Source: Ephemerocybe angulata
Lineage: Eukaryota > Basidiomycota > Agaricomycetes > Agaricales > Psathyrellaceae
DNA length: 64,000 nt
Direction: 5' to 3'
Assembly (NCBI GenBank): GCA_013368325.1
Contig: JAACJK010000003.1
Span: 186,001-250,000 of the forward strand
Positions 41,389 to 50,759 of this stretch are shown here, piece by piece. The translations under genes and the position numbers were made by a program. The notes beneath the pieces are model-generated. The model ran no database searches, was not told the DNA's origin, and worked only from the letters and a program-made list of their open reading frames with translations. Positions within the stretch are counted from its first letter, which is position 1. Each line of letters starts with the position of its first letter.

Positions 41389-41845
41389 TGTTACACTTCC
41401 TCTTTTTCCTTCCATCGTCGCTCCTCCCGCTCCCTCTTCCCTCGCTCCATCTCTACCATTCTCTGTTGCAGCCGCTTACCCCCGAGTACCTGCTGCCTCC
41501 TTTCCTTCCGAAGACCCCGACGACATCGCACTCTTCGCCGAGTACTGTGATCGTTATCTTCCCTCCTTTAACACCGGACTATAGATAGGCATCTTACCTG
41601 ACTCAACCCTAGTACACCATTCCATACTCATCGGACGATCACTCCCTATAAGTACCGGAACCCCTGTACCAGTTTCCTTAGCCAGTTATTGAGAATCCTA
41701 TCGACCTTATCCTCGTTCTATCGCGCGACTCTGTCTTCGACCTCGTCCTGGATATTCGCAAGTAGTTCGTCGACGAACTCCTGAACCTCTGAACTCTTGA
41801 CTGTCTTCGTCGCCGCCTCCTAAGTCGACGATCGAAGTCATAACA
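41389..41845 (+). repeat. 5' LTR of element 2
   Basis: 457 bp, TG...CA. TATAAG at 41647-41652. It is pyrimidine-rich in the first third. Confidence 0.95.
41647..41690 (+). promoter_or_regulatory. LTR TATA box and likely RNA 5' end of element 2
   Basis: TATAAG at 41647 is followed 32 nt later by TAGCCAGTTATT (41679-41690), which is complementary to the 12 nt just inside the element. Confidence 0.65.
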
Positions 41846-41846
41846 G

Positions 41847-41858
41847 AATAACTGGCTA
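41847..41858 (+). promoter_or_regulatory. putative self-priming primer-binding site, element 2
   Basis: AATAACTGGCTA, one base after the 5' LTR, is the exact reverse complement of LTR bases 41679-41690. The match length and geometry are those of Tf1, whose first 11 RNA nucleotides anneal to the primer-binding site. Confidence 0.7.
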
Positions 41859-41894
41859 CCCCGACCTCGCCGCCTTTGTCTAAAGCGCGGCTAA

Positions 41895-42461
41895 CCCTCC
41901 ACCACGACGACCCCTGAAGACTCCACCAACTGCCTTAACAGGCCACACGCATTCTATCCCAAAGAAGGGAGATACACCTTCATCAACGAGAAGGGCACCT
42001 GGCAGAGCTGCGATATTCACGCCTGCCCGAACCGCACTACAGGACCAGCACCTGACAATCTACCGCCTTGGGCACGGATCGCAACTGAAGAAGATCAAGG
42101 ACAAGAAATCCGAGAAAGGATCCGACAGGAACACGAAGAACAACAGAAGCTGCAACAACGAAAGCAAGAACTCGAAAAGGCGAAACAAGACCTCATCAAG
42201 CAGAAGGCAGAAGCAGCTCGCAGACAGAAACAGATTGAACGAAGCAAGAGCAACCAAAGCGAACCCCGAACCTCGGCTCCAGGATCACTGAGACCAACAC
42301 CTCGAACCCCGAACATCGAACTACCGGGAACAAAGGAACCGACCCCCGAACCAGAAGGAAAGGAAGAACCTGCCCAAGACCCTGCGAATCCAGAGAAGCC
42401 CCCAACAGACAAATCCGATACCGACGACGACGAAAGCGATAACGACGACAAACCCGAAACC
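41895..42461 (+). other. AUG-free leader open in the gag frame, element 2
   Basis: 189 codons open in frame with gag after a TAA at 41892. I find no ATG in any frame from the inferred RNA start to 42462. The translation looks protein-like: YTFINEKGTWQSCDIHACP, then a long Glu/Gln/Lys helix (about 42100-42250), then an acidic stretch. ACG codons at 41904 and 41907 in CCACCACGACG context could serve as near-cognate starts. Confidence 0.45.
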
Positions 42462-43385
42462 ATGAACCCTGGAGGCACCGCTATCCAATCCACGGTCACT
42501 GCCGACACCTCCTCCGCTCCTAAAGTTGCCATAAAGCACTTCAATGGAAACCGGAACCTCTATCGTTCCTTCAAAGACTCCATCGACCTCTACCTCCTAG
42601 TTGACGACAAGCTCAACACCGATGCAAAGAAGATCGCCTTCATCCTCACCCTTCTCGACGAAGGAGAAGCTCGCACCTGGAGAACGAACTTCCTCAGCAA
42701 GAAACGAACCAACGGCACCCTTGCTCTTGGCAACCTGGACGCCTTCGTCACCGAGTTAGACAAGACCTTCCAGCGAGACAACGAAGAAGACGAAGCCCTC
42801 TTCAACGTTCATCGCATGAAGCAGAGAAGCGACGAAACTGCCGAACAAGCCGTCACTCGTTTCCGCGAACAAGCTACTCTCGCAGGGATCGATCTCACCT
42901 CCAACGAGCGCCTGGCCATCGACTACCTCAAGAATGTCCTCAACGATGCATTGGTCAACAAGGTCGCCCTCGATATCAACGAGCCAAACAAGTTCGAGGA
43001 ATGGGTCAAACTAGCAGTCAAATACGACACAGTCTACCGACGCAGCAAACTTCTCCGAAACTTCGGAAAGAAAGGCCCCCTACCCTCTAGGAACGCCTTC
43101 ATCCCTCGCTACTCTCGCAAGGAACGTGACCCAAACGCCATGGACGTCGACCGAATGACCCTCGAAGAACGCGACGACCTCATGAAGAAAGGACTCTGCT
43201 TCTTCTGCAAGAAGCCAGGACACCGCTCTCGTGAATGCCCCAACAAACGCACCAACCCCTCCGATCAGAAGCGAACCCCTCGAGATACTGCCCGATACAT
43301 CCAATCGATCCTCGCCCAATACACCCCCGAAGAAGAAGAAGAAATCCGCAAGGCCGCCGAAGAAATGACGGGAGAGGATTTTTGA
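42462..43385 (+). CDS. gag: Gag protein of gypsy element 2
   Basis: 307 residues from the first ATG; likely longer if the upstream open frame is used. It contains a capsid-like helical region (FNGNRNLYRSFKDSIDLYL onward) and one CCHC zinc knuckle CFFCKKPGHRSREC near residue 245. It packages element RNA. The TGA at 43383-43385 directly follows the slippery sequence. Charged and acidic at the C-terminus (EEEEEIRKAAEE). Confidence 0.9.
   Translation: MNPGGTAIQSTVTADTSSAPKVAIKHFNGNRNLYRSFKDSIDLYLLVDDKLNTDAKKIAFILTLLDEGEARTWRTNFLSKKRTNGTLALGNLDAFVTELDKTFQRDNEEDEALFNVHRMKQRSDETAEQAVTRFREQATLAGIDLTSNERLAIDYLKNVLNDALVNKVALDINEPNKFEEWVKLAVKYDTVYRRSKLLRNFGKKGPLPSRNAFIPRYSRKERDPNAMDVDRMTLEERDDLMKKGLCFFCKKPGHRSRECPNKRTNPSDQKRTPRDTARYIQSILAQYTPEEEEEIRKAAEEMTGEDF
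43376..43385 (+). promoter_or_regulatory. -1 ribosomal frameshift site GGATTTT plus stop, element 2
   Basis: In gag frame G-GAT-TTT-TGA. GGAUUUU is a known viral -1 slip heptamer (for example in red clover necrotic mosaic virus). A -1 slip continues as LIGRTRSALV in the pol frame. Confidence 0.65.
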
Positions 43386-46300
43386 TAGGGAGAACCAGGT
43401 CAGCGTTGGTCTCTCCCCGACTGGACATTCACTCTGTACTAGTAGCCGAGACGAGTAACAAGTCAATGCACATCCCCGTTACCGTCTTCAACGTCCGAAA
43501 CCGAAAAACCGCTGAAACCCATGCCCTGATCGACAGTGGGGCTGGAGGACTATTCATCGACCAGAATTACGTCCGCGAACTCAACCTCCCTACCCGCCGA
43601 CTAGCAAGACCGGTAAAAGTCTTCAACGTCGATGGAACCCCGAACAAGCGAGGAGTCATCACAAGATACACCCTCGTCCCCATCCGAATCCACAAACGAA
43701 CTCGCAGTCTCCGTCTCTACATCTGCGGCTTAGGGCAGCAAAAGATCATTCTTGGACTCCCCTGGCTCCGAACGGCCAACCCGATCATCGACTGGCGACG
43801 AGGCACTCTCACCTGGAGGAAGGAGCGTTTCCCATTCTCGACTGGTCGCCCACTCAAGTCTCCGTCCCCGAAACCCAACAGTAGCACTACCTCCCTTGAA
43901 ATGGCTGAAGTCACCGTAGCCTATATCCAGGAAGATAATCTCGACGACGAGGGGAACCCCGAAGTTCTCTGGATCAACGCCAAAGTCACCGCCTCCCAAC
44001 TCTTGGCAGTCAAAGACCAGCTCAAGAAAGCGCCACGGAAGATAGACGATGTCTTACCAGAAGCGTACAAAGACTACCGAGACTTATTCACCCCCGAAAC
44101 CGCTGAACGATTCCCACCTGCAAGACCTTGGGACCATGAAATCAAGACCAAGGAAGGGTTCCAACCAAAGGTGTTCAAGACGTACTCGATCTCCCCTGCC
44201 GAAGACAAGAAGCTCACTGAATTCCTCGAAGAGAACCTGCGATTAGGACGGATCCGACCCTCTCAATCACCGATGGGATCCCCGTTCTTCTTTGTCGCCA
44301 AAAAGAATGGAGATCTCCGCCCCTGCCAGGACTACCGATACCTCAACGAATGGACCGTCCCAAACGCCTACCCACTCCCGAGAACTGACCAACTCATGGA
44401 TCGTCTGAAAGGATCTAAATACTTCACAAAACTCGACATCAAGTGGGGATACAACAACGTCAGGATCAAGGAAGAAGACCGCTGGAAAGCCGCCTTCAAG
44501 ACTAACCGAGGCCTCTTCGAACCGACCGTAATGTTCTTCGGCCTCCGGAACTCCCCAGCCACCTTCCAGAACATGATGAACGACATAATGGATGAACCCG
44601 ACGACGACCCGACAAACCTCAAGGCCGAAGGATATATGGACGATCTCATGCCTCACGGAGAAACCAGAGAAGAATGCCGCCGCCACACTCGGAGGGTCCT
44701 CGCGAAGCTCAGGAAACACGGACTGTCACTCAACCTCGATAAGTGCATCTTCGAAGCAACAGAAGTCGACTACCTCGGCCTCATCATTCGCCACAATCAG
44801 CTCAGCATGGACCCAGTCAAAGTAGAAGGACTAGCCAACTGGCCGCAACCAACTAACGTGAAGCAAGTTCGCTCATTCCTAGGGTTCGGGAACTTCTACA
44901 GGAAATTTATCCGAAACTACTCGCAGCTCGCCGCACCACTAAACGCCCTCACGCGGAAAGGAATCGAATTCAACTGGGACGACGCATGCACGAAAGCCTT
45001 CGAAGAACTCAAGAAACGATTCACCACCTACCCTGTCCTGATGATGCCTGACCCGACCAAACCGTACCAAATCGAAGCAGATGCGTCAAAGCACGCCTCC
45101 GGAGCTGTCCTCACCCAGTTAGACGACAACGGCGCGCGACATCCCATAGCATTCATCTCCAAAAGCTTCACCGATGCGGAAAAGAACTATCAGATCTACG
45201 ACCGAGAACTGCTGGCTATCATCCGAGCTCTGACGGAATGGCGACACTATATCCAAGGATCACCGTTCACAACGACCGTCTACTCAGATCACCAAAACTT
45301 GACCTACTATCGAAACCCTCAGAAACTCAGCCCCCGACAATCCCGCTGGTTCCTCACCCTCCAGGAATACGACTTCGAACTCAAGCACCTCCCCGGCTCC
45401 AGAATGATTCAATCCGACGCTCTATCTCGACGACCCGACCTGTGCCAAGATGACTCCGAACCCGAACTCGTCACCATGCTTGACTCCGATCTTTTCATCC
45501 GTCTCATCGACATCGAGCTGCAAGATCGGATCATTAACTCGGACAAAATCGATGGAGAAGCCAATGACGCCCTTCGACTTCTCCTTACTGATGGACCGTC
45601 CGACATGCAACACGACCTTAGCGATTGGACCCTGGAAACGAAGGACGGAAGGAACATGCTCTTCTATCAGAACAGAGCATACGTACCCGATGACCTCGAA
45701 CTCCGACGAGAAATCGTCCGGAGACACCACGACTCTCCCACCGTCGGCCATCCAGGAGAACTAGGAACCTTCAACGCTGTCAAAGAATCATACTTCTGGC
45801 CTGGCATGCGAAAATTCATCAAAGACTTTGTCCACGGATGCGCCGACTGTCAACAGTACAAGATTAATCGTCACCCGTCCAAACCGACCCTCGAACCTAT
45901 CCCCTCGCCATCTTCTGCCCGACCATTCACTCAGCTATCCATGGACTTCATAACTGACCTACCTCCGTCTAACGGCTTCGACTCCGTACTGGTCGTGGTG
46001 GACCACGGCCTTACGAAGGGGGTACTCCTCGAACCCTGCAACAAGACAATCACTTCCGAACAGACGGCGAACCTCCTCATCAAACGCGCTTTTTCTCGAT
46101 TCGGACTCCCGGACAAGATCATCTCGGACAGAGGACCTCAGTTCGCCGCAAGAGTCTTCCGAGATCTGTTTAGACTTCTCAAGATTGAATCCGCTCTATC
46201 GACCGCCTTCCATCCACAGACAGATGGAGGAACAGAACGAGTCAACCAAGAAATCGAAGCCTACCTCGCCACCTACTGCACTGCCAACCCAACCACCTGG

Positions 46301-46972
46301 TCCGACGCTCTCCCCATCCTTGAGTTTGTCCACAACTCGAGACGACATGCAGACCGAACTACCTCTCCATTCGAACTCATTATGGGATCACAACCCAGAG
46401 CTCTTCCAGAAGCCTTTGATCGCACCAACTTCCCCGCCAACGAAATCCGAGTAAACGACTTACTGCGCATCCGACAAGAAGCCCTTGCTGCGCATGAATT
46501 AGGACGAAATAGGATGTTGGAGCGATCTAAGCGCACTTGGAAGCCCTTCAAGATCGGAGACAAGGTCTGGCTAGAAGCAAAGAACCTGAAACTCCCCTAT
46601 CCATCAAAGAAGATTGCGCCCAAACGACTTGGACCATTCAGAATCACCGCTGAGATAGGAACCCGAGCATATCGACTTGACCTTCCAAAACAATGGCGCC
46701 AACATAACGTCTTCCACACCTCCCTTCTTTCCCCCTTCCGGCAAACCGACACCCACGGACCATCCTACCCGGAACCCCCTCCTGATCTGGTAGAAGGTGA
46801 TGAACATTTCGAAGTGGAACACATCATCTCTCATCAGCGACGAGGACGGGGCTTCCGTTACCTGGTGCACTGGGCCGGATACCCATCAAGCGAAGACAGC
46901 TGGATCTACGAGAAAGACTTTGGACAGCCTCGAGATCTCCTGATCGAGTACAAGCGAAGACACCACCTATAA
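43382..46972 (+). CDS. pol: Pol polyprotein of gypsy element 2 (PR-RT-RNase H-IN-chromodomain)
   Basis: About 1196 codons after the frameshift. Protease ALIDSGAGGLF (about 43525-43555) with ILGLPWL. Reverse transcriptase with FTKLDIKWGYNNV and YMDD at 44633-44644. RNase H with EADASKHASGAVL. Integrase with zinc finger (HPGELG to CADCQQYK), SMDFITDLPP, ISDRGPQFAAR and FHPQTDGGTERVNQE. GPY/F-like LGPFRITAEI. Chromodomain (about 46804-46930) with YLVHWAGYPSSEDSW. The TAA at 46970-46972 is followed by an open stretch in the same frame that leads into ORF3. No inactivating change seen. Confidence 0.93.
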   Translation: MIGRTRSALVSPRLDIHSVLVAETSNKSMHIPVTVFNVRNRKTAETHALIDSGAGGLFIDQNYVRELNLPTRRLARPVKVFNVDGTPNKRGVITRYTLVPIRIHKRTRSLRLYICGLGQQKIILGLPWLRTANPIIDWRRGTLTWRKERFPFSTGRPLKSPSPKPNSSTTSLEMAEVTVAYIQEDNLDDEGNPEVLWINAKVTASQLLAVKDQLKKAPRKIDDVLPEAYKDYRDLFTPETAERFPPARPWDHEIKTKEGFQPKVFKTYSISPAEDKKLTEFLEENLRLGRIRPSQSPMGSPFFFVAKKNGDLRPCQDYRYLNEWTVPNAYPLPRTDQLMDRLKGSKYFTKLDIKWGYNNVRIKEEDRWKAAFKTNRGLFEPTVMFFGLRNSPATFQNMMNDIMDEPDDDPTNLKAEGYMDDLMPHGETREECRRHTRRVLAKLRKHGLSLNLDKCIFEATEVDYLGLIIRHNQLSMDPVKVEGLANWPQPTNVKQVRSFLGFGNFYRKFIRNYSQLAAPLNALTRKGIEFNWDDACTKAFEELKKRFTTYPVLMMPDPTKPYQIEADASKHASGAVLTQLDDNGARHPIAFISKSFTDAEKNYQIYDRELLAIIRALTEWRHYIQGSPFTTTVYSDHQNLTYYRNPQKLSPRQSRWFLTLQEYDFELKHLPGSRMIQSDALSRRPDLCQDDSEPELVTMLDSDLFIRLIDIELQDRIINSDKIDGEANDALRLLLTDGPSDMQHDLSDWTLETKDGRNMLFYQNRAYVPDDLELRREIVRRHHDSPTVGHPGELGTFNAVKESYFWPGMRKFIKDFVHGCADCQQYKINRHPSKPTLEPIPSPSSARPFTQLSMDFITDLPPSNGFDSVLVVVDHGLTKGVLLEPCNKTITSEQTANLLIKRAFSRFGLPDKIISDRGPQFAARVFRDLFRLLKIESALSTAFHPQTDGGTERVNQEIEAYLATYCTANPTTWSDALPILEFVHNSRRHADRTTSPFELIMGSQPRALPEAFDRTNFPANEIRVNDLLRIRQEALAAHELGRNRMLERSKRTWKPFKIGDKVWLEAKNLKLPYPSKKIAPKRLGPFRITAEIGTRAYRLDLPKQWRQHNVFHTSLLSPFRQTDTHGPSYPEPPPDLVEGDEHFEVEHIISHQRRGRGFRYLVHWAGYPSSEDSWIYEKDFGQPRDLLIEYKRRHHL

Positions 46973-47167
46973 GAACCGCCCTCCGGACGCTCCCCTTTCC
47001 CATGTTCAACCGCACCTCCTACTACTCTCGACACAAGATCTACATTGGAAAACCCGAAACCATACAAGAAGCCTCTGACCGATACGACGAAGAAAAGAAA
47101 CATTCCCGAGAACACCCCCACTTCTGCCGCGCCTCTTTCTGCATCTACCACTACTCCTACTAAACCC

Positions 47168-48103
47168 ATGAACCTCGGATACGACCCCGAGGGGAAACCT
47201 ATCATCAAGCGTCGCTTCCCCTTCGACGGAACCCTACGCACCGCTGTCCTTCCTGCTGAGCAGAAAGAAGCAGAGGATCGCATCGAAGCTATCAAGACAG
47301 TTGACGACCTCGACAAACACACTCAGGGCGGGACCCTCTTCCGAATTGGGACCAGAGCTAACCACTCCGGTATCTTCTTCACCACCTTATTTGAAGCTCT
47401 CCGCGCTAGCAAAGCCACGCAGGACAACCTCGACACCATCCGCAATCAGCTCACTACCAGTCTGGTCGCCCTCCAGCAGAACATCGCCAAGATTACCTAC
47501 GAGTACGAACAGAACATCAAGTTCGAGAAAGACATCCGCGACGCCATCCTCAGTAACATTTTGCAAGCTAAACAAGTCATTCGCACGATAAACCTTCATT
47601 TCCACAAACAAGATGTCCTCTACCTTCAACGACAGACAGCTCAGGAAAAGAAACCGCTCCCCCTCGCTGTCATTCCTCATGCCACCGCCTCGTCAACCTC
47701 CCCCTCGCCCAGACACTCCTCGGCCACCCCCGTTTCTACAGCGCAACGCCTGGTTAGAGACCTCCGTATCACCTCTGGCACCCCTACCTCGACCAGGGAC
47801 TCCACCAACGAACCCCCTCCCTTGGTCGATGACCCCATTGGACACATCACTGGACTCTCCCCCGAAGACCGACGCCGTCGCAAAGGCCACCGATGCCGCA
47901 AATGCAACCAGCTGGACCACTGGCGCACTGACCACCTCGACTATACCTGTCGATCCTGTGGACGACGGGCCCCCGGTCACAGCAGCAACACCGTCTGGTG
48001 CCCAAACTACAACACAGGCCCTCCATCTCCCACTCTCTCCTGGGGTGACCCCGACTACGATGATGACTTCGTCCCTGAGGCCGAGCACAACCTCAACACC
48101 TAA
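47168..48103 (+). CDS. element 2 ORF3: coiled-coil and zinc-knuckle-like protein
   Basis: 311 residues from ATG 47168. The same frame is open back to the pol stop at 46972, so the protein may be longer at its N-terminus. Residues about 45-180 are predicted helical and Gln/Glu-rich. The C-terminus has a Cys/His module CRKCNQLDHW...CRSCGRRAPGH...C, resembling paired zinc knuckles, and an acidic tail. It looks like a second nucleocapsid-type RNA-binding protein rather than an envelope: no signal peptide or membrane segment is seen. A separate 54-codon frame with an ATG at 47002 ends at 47163, four bases before this ATG, so reinitiation is possible. Function unknown. Confidence 0.6.
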   Translation: MNLGYDPEGKPIIKRRFPFDGTLRTAVLPAEQKEAEDRIEAIKTVDDLDKHTQGGTLFRIGTRANHSGIFFTTLFEALRASKATQDNLDTIRNQLTTSLVALQQNIAKITYEYEQNIKFEKDIRDAILSNILQAKQVIRTINLHFHKQDVLYLQRQTAQEKKPLPLAVIPHATASSTSPSPRHSSATPVSTAQRLVRDLRITSGTPTSTRDSTNEPPPLVDDPIGHITGLSPEDRRRRKGHRCRKCNQLDHWRTDHLDYTCRSCGRRAPGHSSNTVWCPNYNTGPPSPTLSWGDPDYDDDFVPEAEHNLNT

Positions 48104-48443
48104 TCCCGCCTCTCCGACTGTTTACATCATCGATCCGACAGTCGCCTCGACACTGCATCCCTTTGACATCTATCTCCTTACTATCGCTTTCCCTGGTGGA
48201 CTTGAACCGTATATTGAGCTGGGATCTCAACCATACGAAGGGGGTACTGTTACACTTCCTCTTTTTCCTTCCATCGTCGCTCCTCCCGCTCCCTCTTCCC
48301 TCGCTCCATCTCTACCATTCTCTGTTGCAGCCGCTTACCCCCGAGTACCTGCTGCCTCCTTTCCTTCCGAAGACCCCGACGACATCGCACTCTTCGCCGA
48401 GTACTGTGATCGTTATCTTCCCTCCTTTAACACCGGACTATAG
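47613..48443 (+). CDS. element 2 ORF4: overlapping frame ending inside the 3' LTR
   Basis: 276 codons from ATG 47613 in the +1 frame relative to ORF3, Pro-rich where it overlaps. After ORF3 ends (48104 on) it reads as ordinary protein (PTVYIIDPTVASTLHPFD, then PGGLEPYIELG). It runs across the polypurine tract into the 3' LTR and stops at 48443 after DDIALFAEYCDRYL. It may be a real product (own start, or +1 shift from ORF3) or a chance open frame. Confidence 0.3.
   Translation: MSSTFNDRQLRKRNRSPSLSFLMPPPRQPPPRPDTPRPPPFLQRNAWLETSVSPLAPLPRPGTPPTNPLPWSMTPLDTSLDSPPKTDAVAKATDAANATSWTTGALTTSTIPVDPVDDGPPVTAATPSGAQTTTQALHLPLSPGVTPTTMMTSSLRPSTTSTPNPASPTVYIIDPTVASTLHPFDIYLLTIAFPGGLEPYIELGSQPYEGGTVTLPLFPSIVAPPAPSSLAPSLPFSVAAAYPRVPAASFPSEDPDDIALFAEYCDRYLPSFNTGL
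48237..48244 (+). promoter_or_regulatory. polypurine tract, element 2
   Basis: GAAGGGGG three bases before the 3' LTR. Confidence 0.65.
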
Positions 48444-48704
48444 ATAGGCATCTTACCTGACTCAACCCTAGTACACCATTCCATACTCATCGGACGATCA
48501 CTCCCTATAAGTACCGGAACCCCTGTACCAGTTTCCTTAGCCAGTTATTGAGAATCCTATCGACCTTATCCTCGTTCTATCGCGCGACTCTGTCTTCGAC
48601 CTCGTCCTGGATATTCGCAAGTAGTTCGTCGACGAACTCCTGAACCTCTGAACTCTTGACTGTCTTCGTCGCCGCCTCCTAAGTCGACGATCGAAGTCAT
48701 AACA
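48248..48704 (+). repeat. 3' LTR of element 2
   Basis: 457 bp, visually identical to the 5' LTR, followed by the TTGCG duplication and the rest of SSP1. Confidence 0.95.
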
Positions 48705-49115
48705 TTGCGTCCCTTACGGTCGCCAAGGATTTTGCATCTGTACGTCATGACCTATAGTCTCTACCTCCTGTTGCCTTATCTCTGACTGGCTTTGATTTAT
48801 AGTCAGTCAACGCCCGTGAATATATCGACGAGTTGGCCACACGCGAATTACTCTCCGAGCTCTCCACGCGTGATCTCATCGAAGAACTCTCTGACCGCCT
48901 CGAAAGGCGCACCCAATACGGAACCTGCAAGAACTGCGGCAGGAACAGTGTCATTGTACGTCCCTCCCCTGTTTAGAACTAAGCGTTTTCAGCCCTGTTC
49001 TAACTGTAATATTTAATATCTACAGAAAGGTGACACTTGCACGTCAGACCTTGGGTCAAACACCGTCAGAGGACACGTTTTGAAACCGGGCACAATCGTG
49101 AAGAAGCAGGGCTAA

Positions 49116-50300
49116 AGCCCCAGACCCGAGGTGTAATTTCTGAGACTTAGCCCAGACATATACCGCAGGTGCCTTATGGCCCCGTTACCACAGCTAAAGC
49201 TTATTTTCAATGAGTAGGTACGTACGGACGTATAGTTGGGGATTTAGACGCAGCCTGAGTCTGGGTGTTGTGTGCATGCGTTCGGCAGTGACGGACTGGT
49301 GTGGGCGGTGCGTCTCGTTGCCTGGCCTTCTGGAAGGGTTCAATTGAGTTGAGTTGAGTTGAGTTGGATCACGATGGGGTGGGACTAGGGACGGGTGGTA
49401 CTACATAGAAAGCCTGGGTGAAGTGGTAACTTGAGTTCTCCTCAGCATCGACTGCACCCCGCAACTGCAGACGCTCAGGGGCATCGAGCCCTCCAAGCGC
49501 GTCGGCGGCGGGAGGGTTGGGAGTGTGGAGGAGCTCGTGGAGGTTGAAGGACGCGGGATTACGGCCGGCCGTTTAGGGGGTGTTGGTGGTGGTGATGTTG
49601 TTGTTTAAGGAGGAGGGGGGAGGCGGTGGGAGTCAACCGCAACACTCGTGATCTTATGATGCGGGTTTGCGGGTACTAGTGGCGGTGGGTGTCGAGTGGA
49701 TGTCACCGTTGTGTGTCGCAGCGCCGCCAGTGCGTAGGTAGGTAGGTATACACAAACAACAGAAACAAGGTGTCTTATTAGGGAAAGGGGTGAACCATGC
49801 ACAGAGAAACCGGGATAGAGTCAATAGACGGGCCCAGAATAAATTGAATTTACTGGGGGAATACGAAGGGCTGGAGCCTGGCAGTGTATGTAATTAGCCA
49901 GCCGGCTGGTATGGAAGGGACCGTCGGGTGTAGCCGGCCGCTGGTACGACAGAACGCGGGGTATTTCAACTTTTGGCTTGATCTGATTCTGAGCTATGCC
50001 GCTGCCAAAGCACGAAGGTGGCAAAACCGGCCGCTTCACACTAGCAGTGATACCGTAATAGTGCTAAAAGCAGTAATTCAGGTTGAGGACCCAGCCATCC
50101 CACTCATCCGGTTCATCCAGTCCATCCGGTGGGAAAACCGGATTTCTTGTTTCCAGGGTGTTTCCTGATGATGATTCTGAAACCCCTTCTGAGAGTCGGT
50201 GGCGGGTCCAACGAACCCGAGATGTTACTCAATATCAAATCTACAGTCCTGCCATCGTATAAAGGATAGTATGCAACCCCACCCTAAACCTCAAGCTAAA
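49116..50300. other. intergenic between SSP1 and SSP2
   Basis: No gene seen. (TTGAG)n repeat near 49338-49362 and GTAG repeat near 49735-49750. TATAAAG at 50258-50264, 43 bp before the SSP2 ATG, is a probable core promoter. Confidence 0.5.
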
Positions 50301-50759
50301 ATGCGTGTCTCCTTCTTCGCCACTATTCTCCCCATCGCACTCTCGCTTGCCTCCCTCACCGCAGCCCGCGGATATGATTCCGGCCTTGTAAGTCCCCCCA
50401 TACCTACCATGATCTACTCTTAATTCATATGCTCTAAAATACAGACTTATGAAGCCCGCGACTACATAGACGAGCTCTCCACGCGCGATCAACTCTCCTC
50501 GCTCACCACGCGCGAACTCATCGACGAGCTGAGCGACCGCCTCGAGCGGCGCGGGGGCAGCAAGTACTCCACCCCTGTGTGCACCTTCTGCCTGAAGACC
50601 TGGCTCGAGGGGTACGAGAACGTGCGTAGCTTACATTTTTTTTTACTTGATTCGAGAGACTGACTCGCCCTGGACTTGGTGTTCTGACCTTAGATAAAAT
50701 GCTCATCACCAAACGCGAAGGGGAAGAACCATCACAAGCAGGATCTGGCCTTCGCGTGA
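50301..50759 (+). CDS. SSP2, small secreted Cys protein
   Basis: Exons 50301-50387, 50445-50621, 50694-50759; both introns phase 0; 109 residues. Hydrophobic signal peptide (MRVSFFATILPIALSLASLT), short spacer, then nonapeptide repeats ELSTRDQLS, SLTTRELID, ELSDRLERR ending in a dibasic pair. The tail has CTFC, a third Cys encoded by exon 3, and a Lys/His-rich end. It shares exon layout and repeat motif with SSP1, SSP3 and SSP4. Secreted by prediction; no known family or function that I can name. A TATA box lies just upstream. Confidence 0.8.

Larger units (their letters stand above)
41389..48704 (+). mobile_element. Ty3/gypsy LTR retrotransposon, chromovirus (element 2)
   Basis: 7316 bp with two 457 bp LTRs (41389-41845, 48248-48704) that I see as identical, flanked by TTGCG (41384-41388, 48705-48709). 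Internal order is AUG-free leader, gag, -1 frameshift, pol with chromodomain, ORF3, overlapping ORF4, polypurine tract. All frames are open and insertion is very recent. It is clearly different in sequence from element 1. Confidence 0.96.
41338..49115 (+). pseudogene. SSP1, small secreted Cys protein, split by element 2
   Basis: Coding pieces: 41338-41388, then after the retrotransposon 48710-48739, 48803-48955 and 49026-49115. Without the insert and one TTGCG this reads 107 residues: signal peptide MRVSSIFALVPLALSLA, short linker, three 9-residue repeats (ELATRELLS, ELSTRDLIE, ELSDRLERR), then a tail with CKNC and a third Cys in the last exon. Introns 48740-48802 and 48956-49025 are phase 0. 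The element sits after residue 17, so the gene is presumably null unless a chimeric transcript starts in the 3' LTR. It is nearly identical to SSP3 in the first two exons. Function unknown. Confidence 0.85.

Noticed and set aside
42590..42805. Minus frames inside gag and pol of element 2
   Set aside because: Shadows of the dense coding strand.
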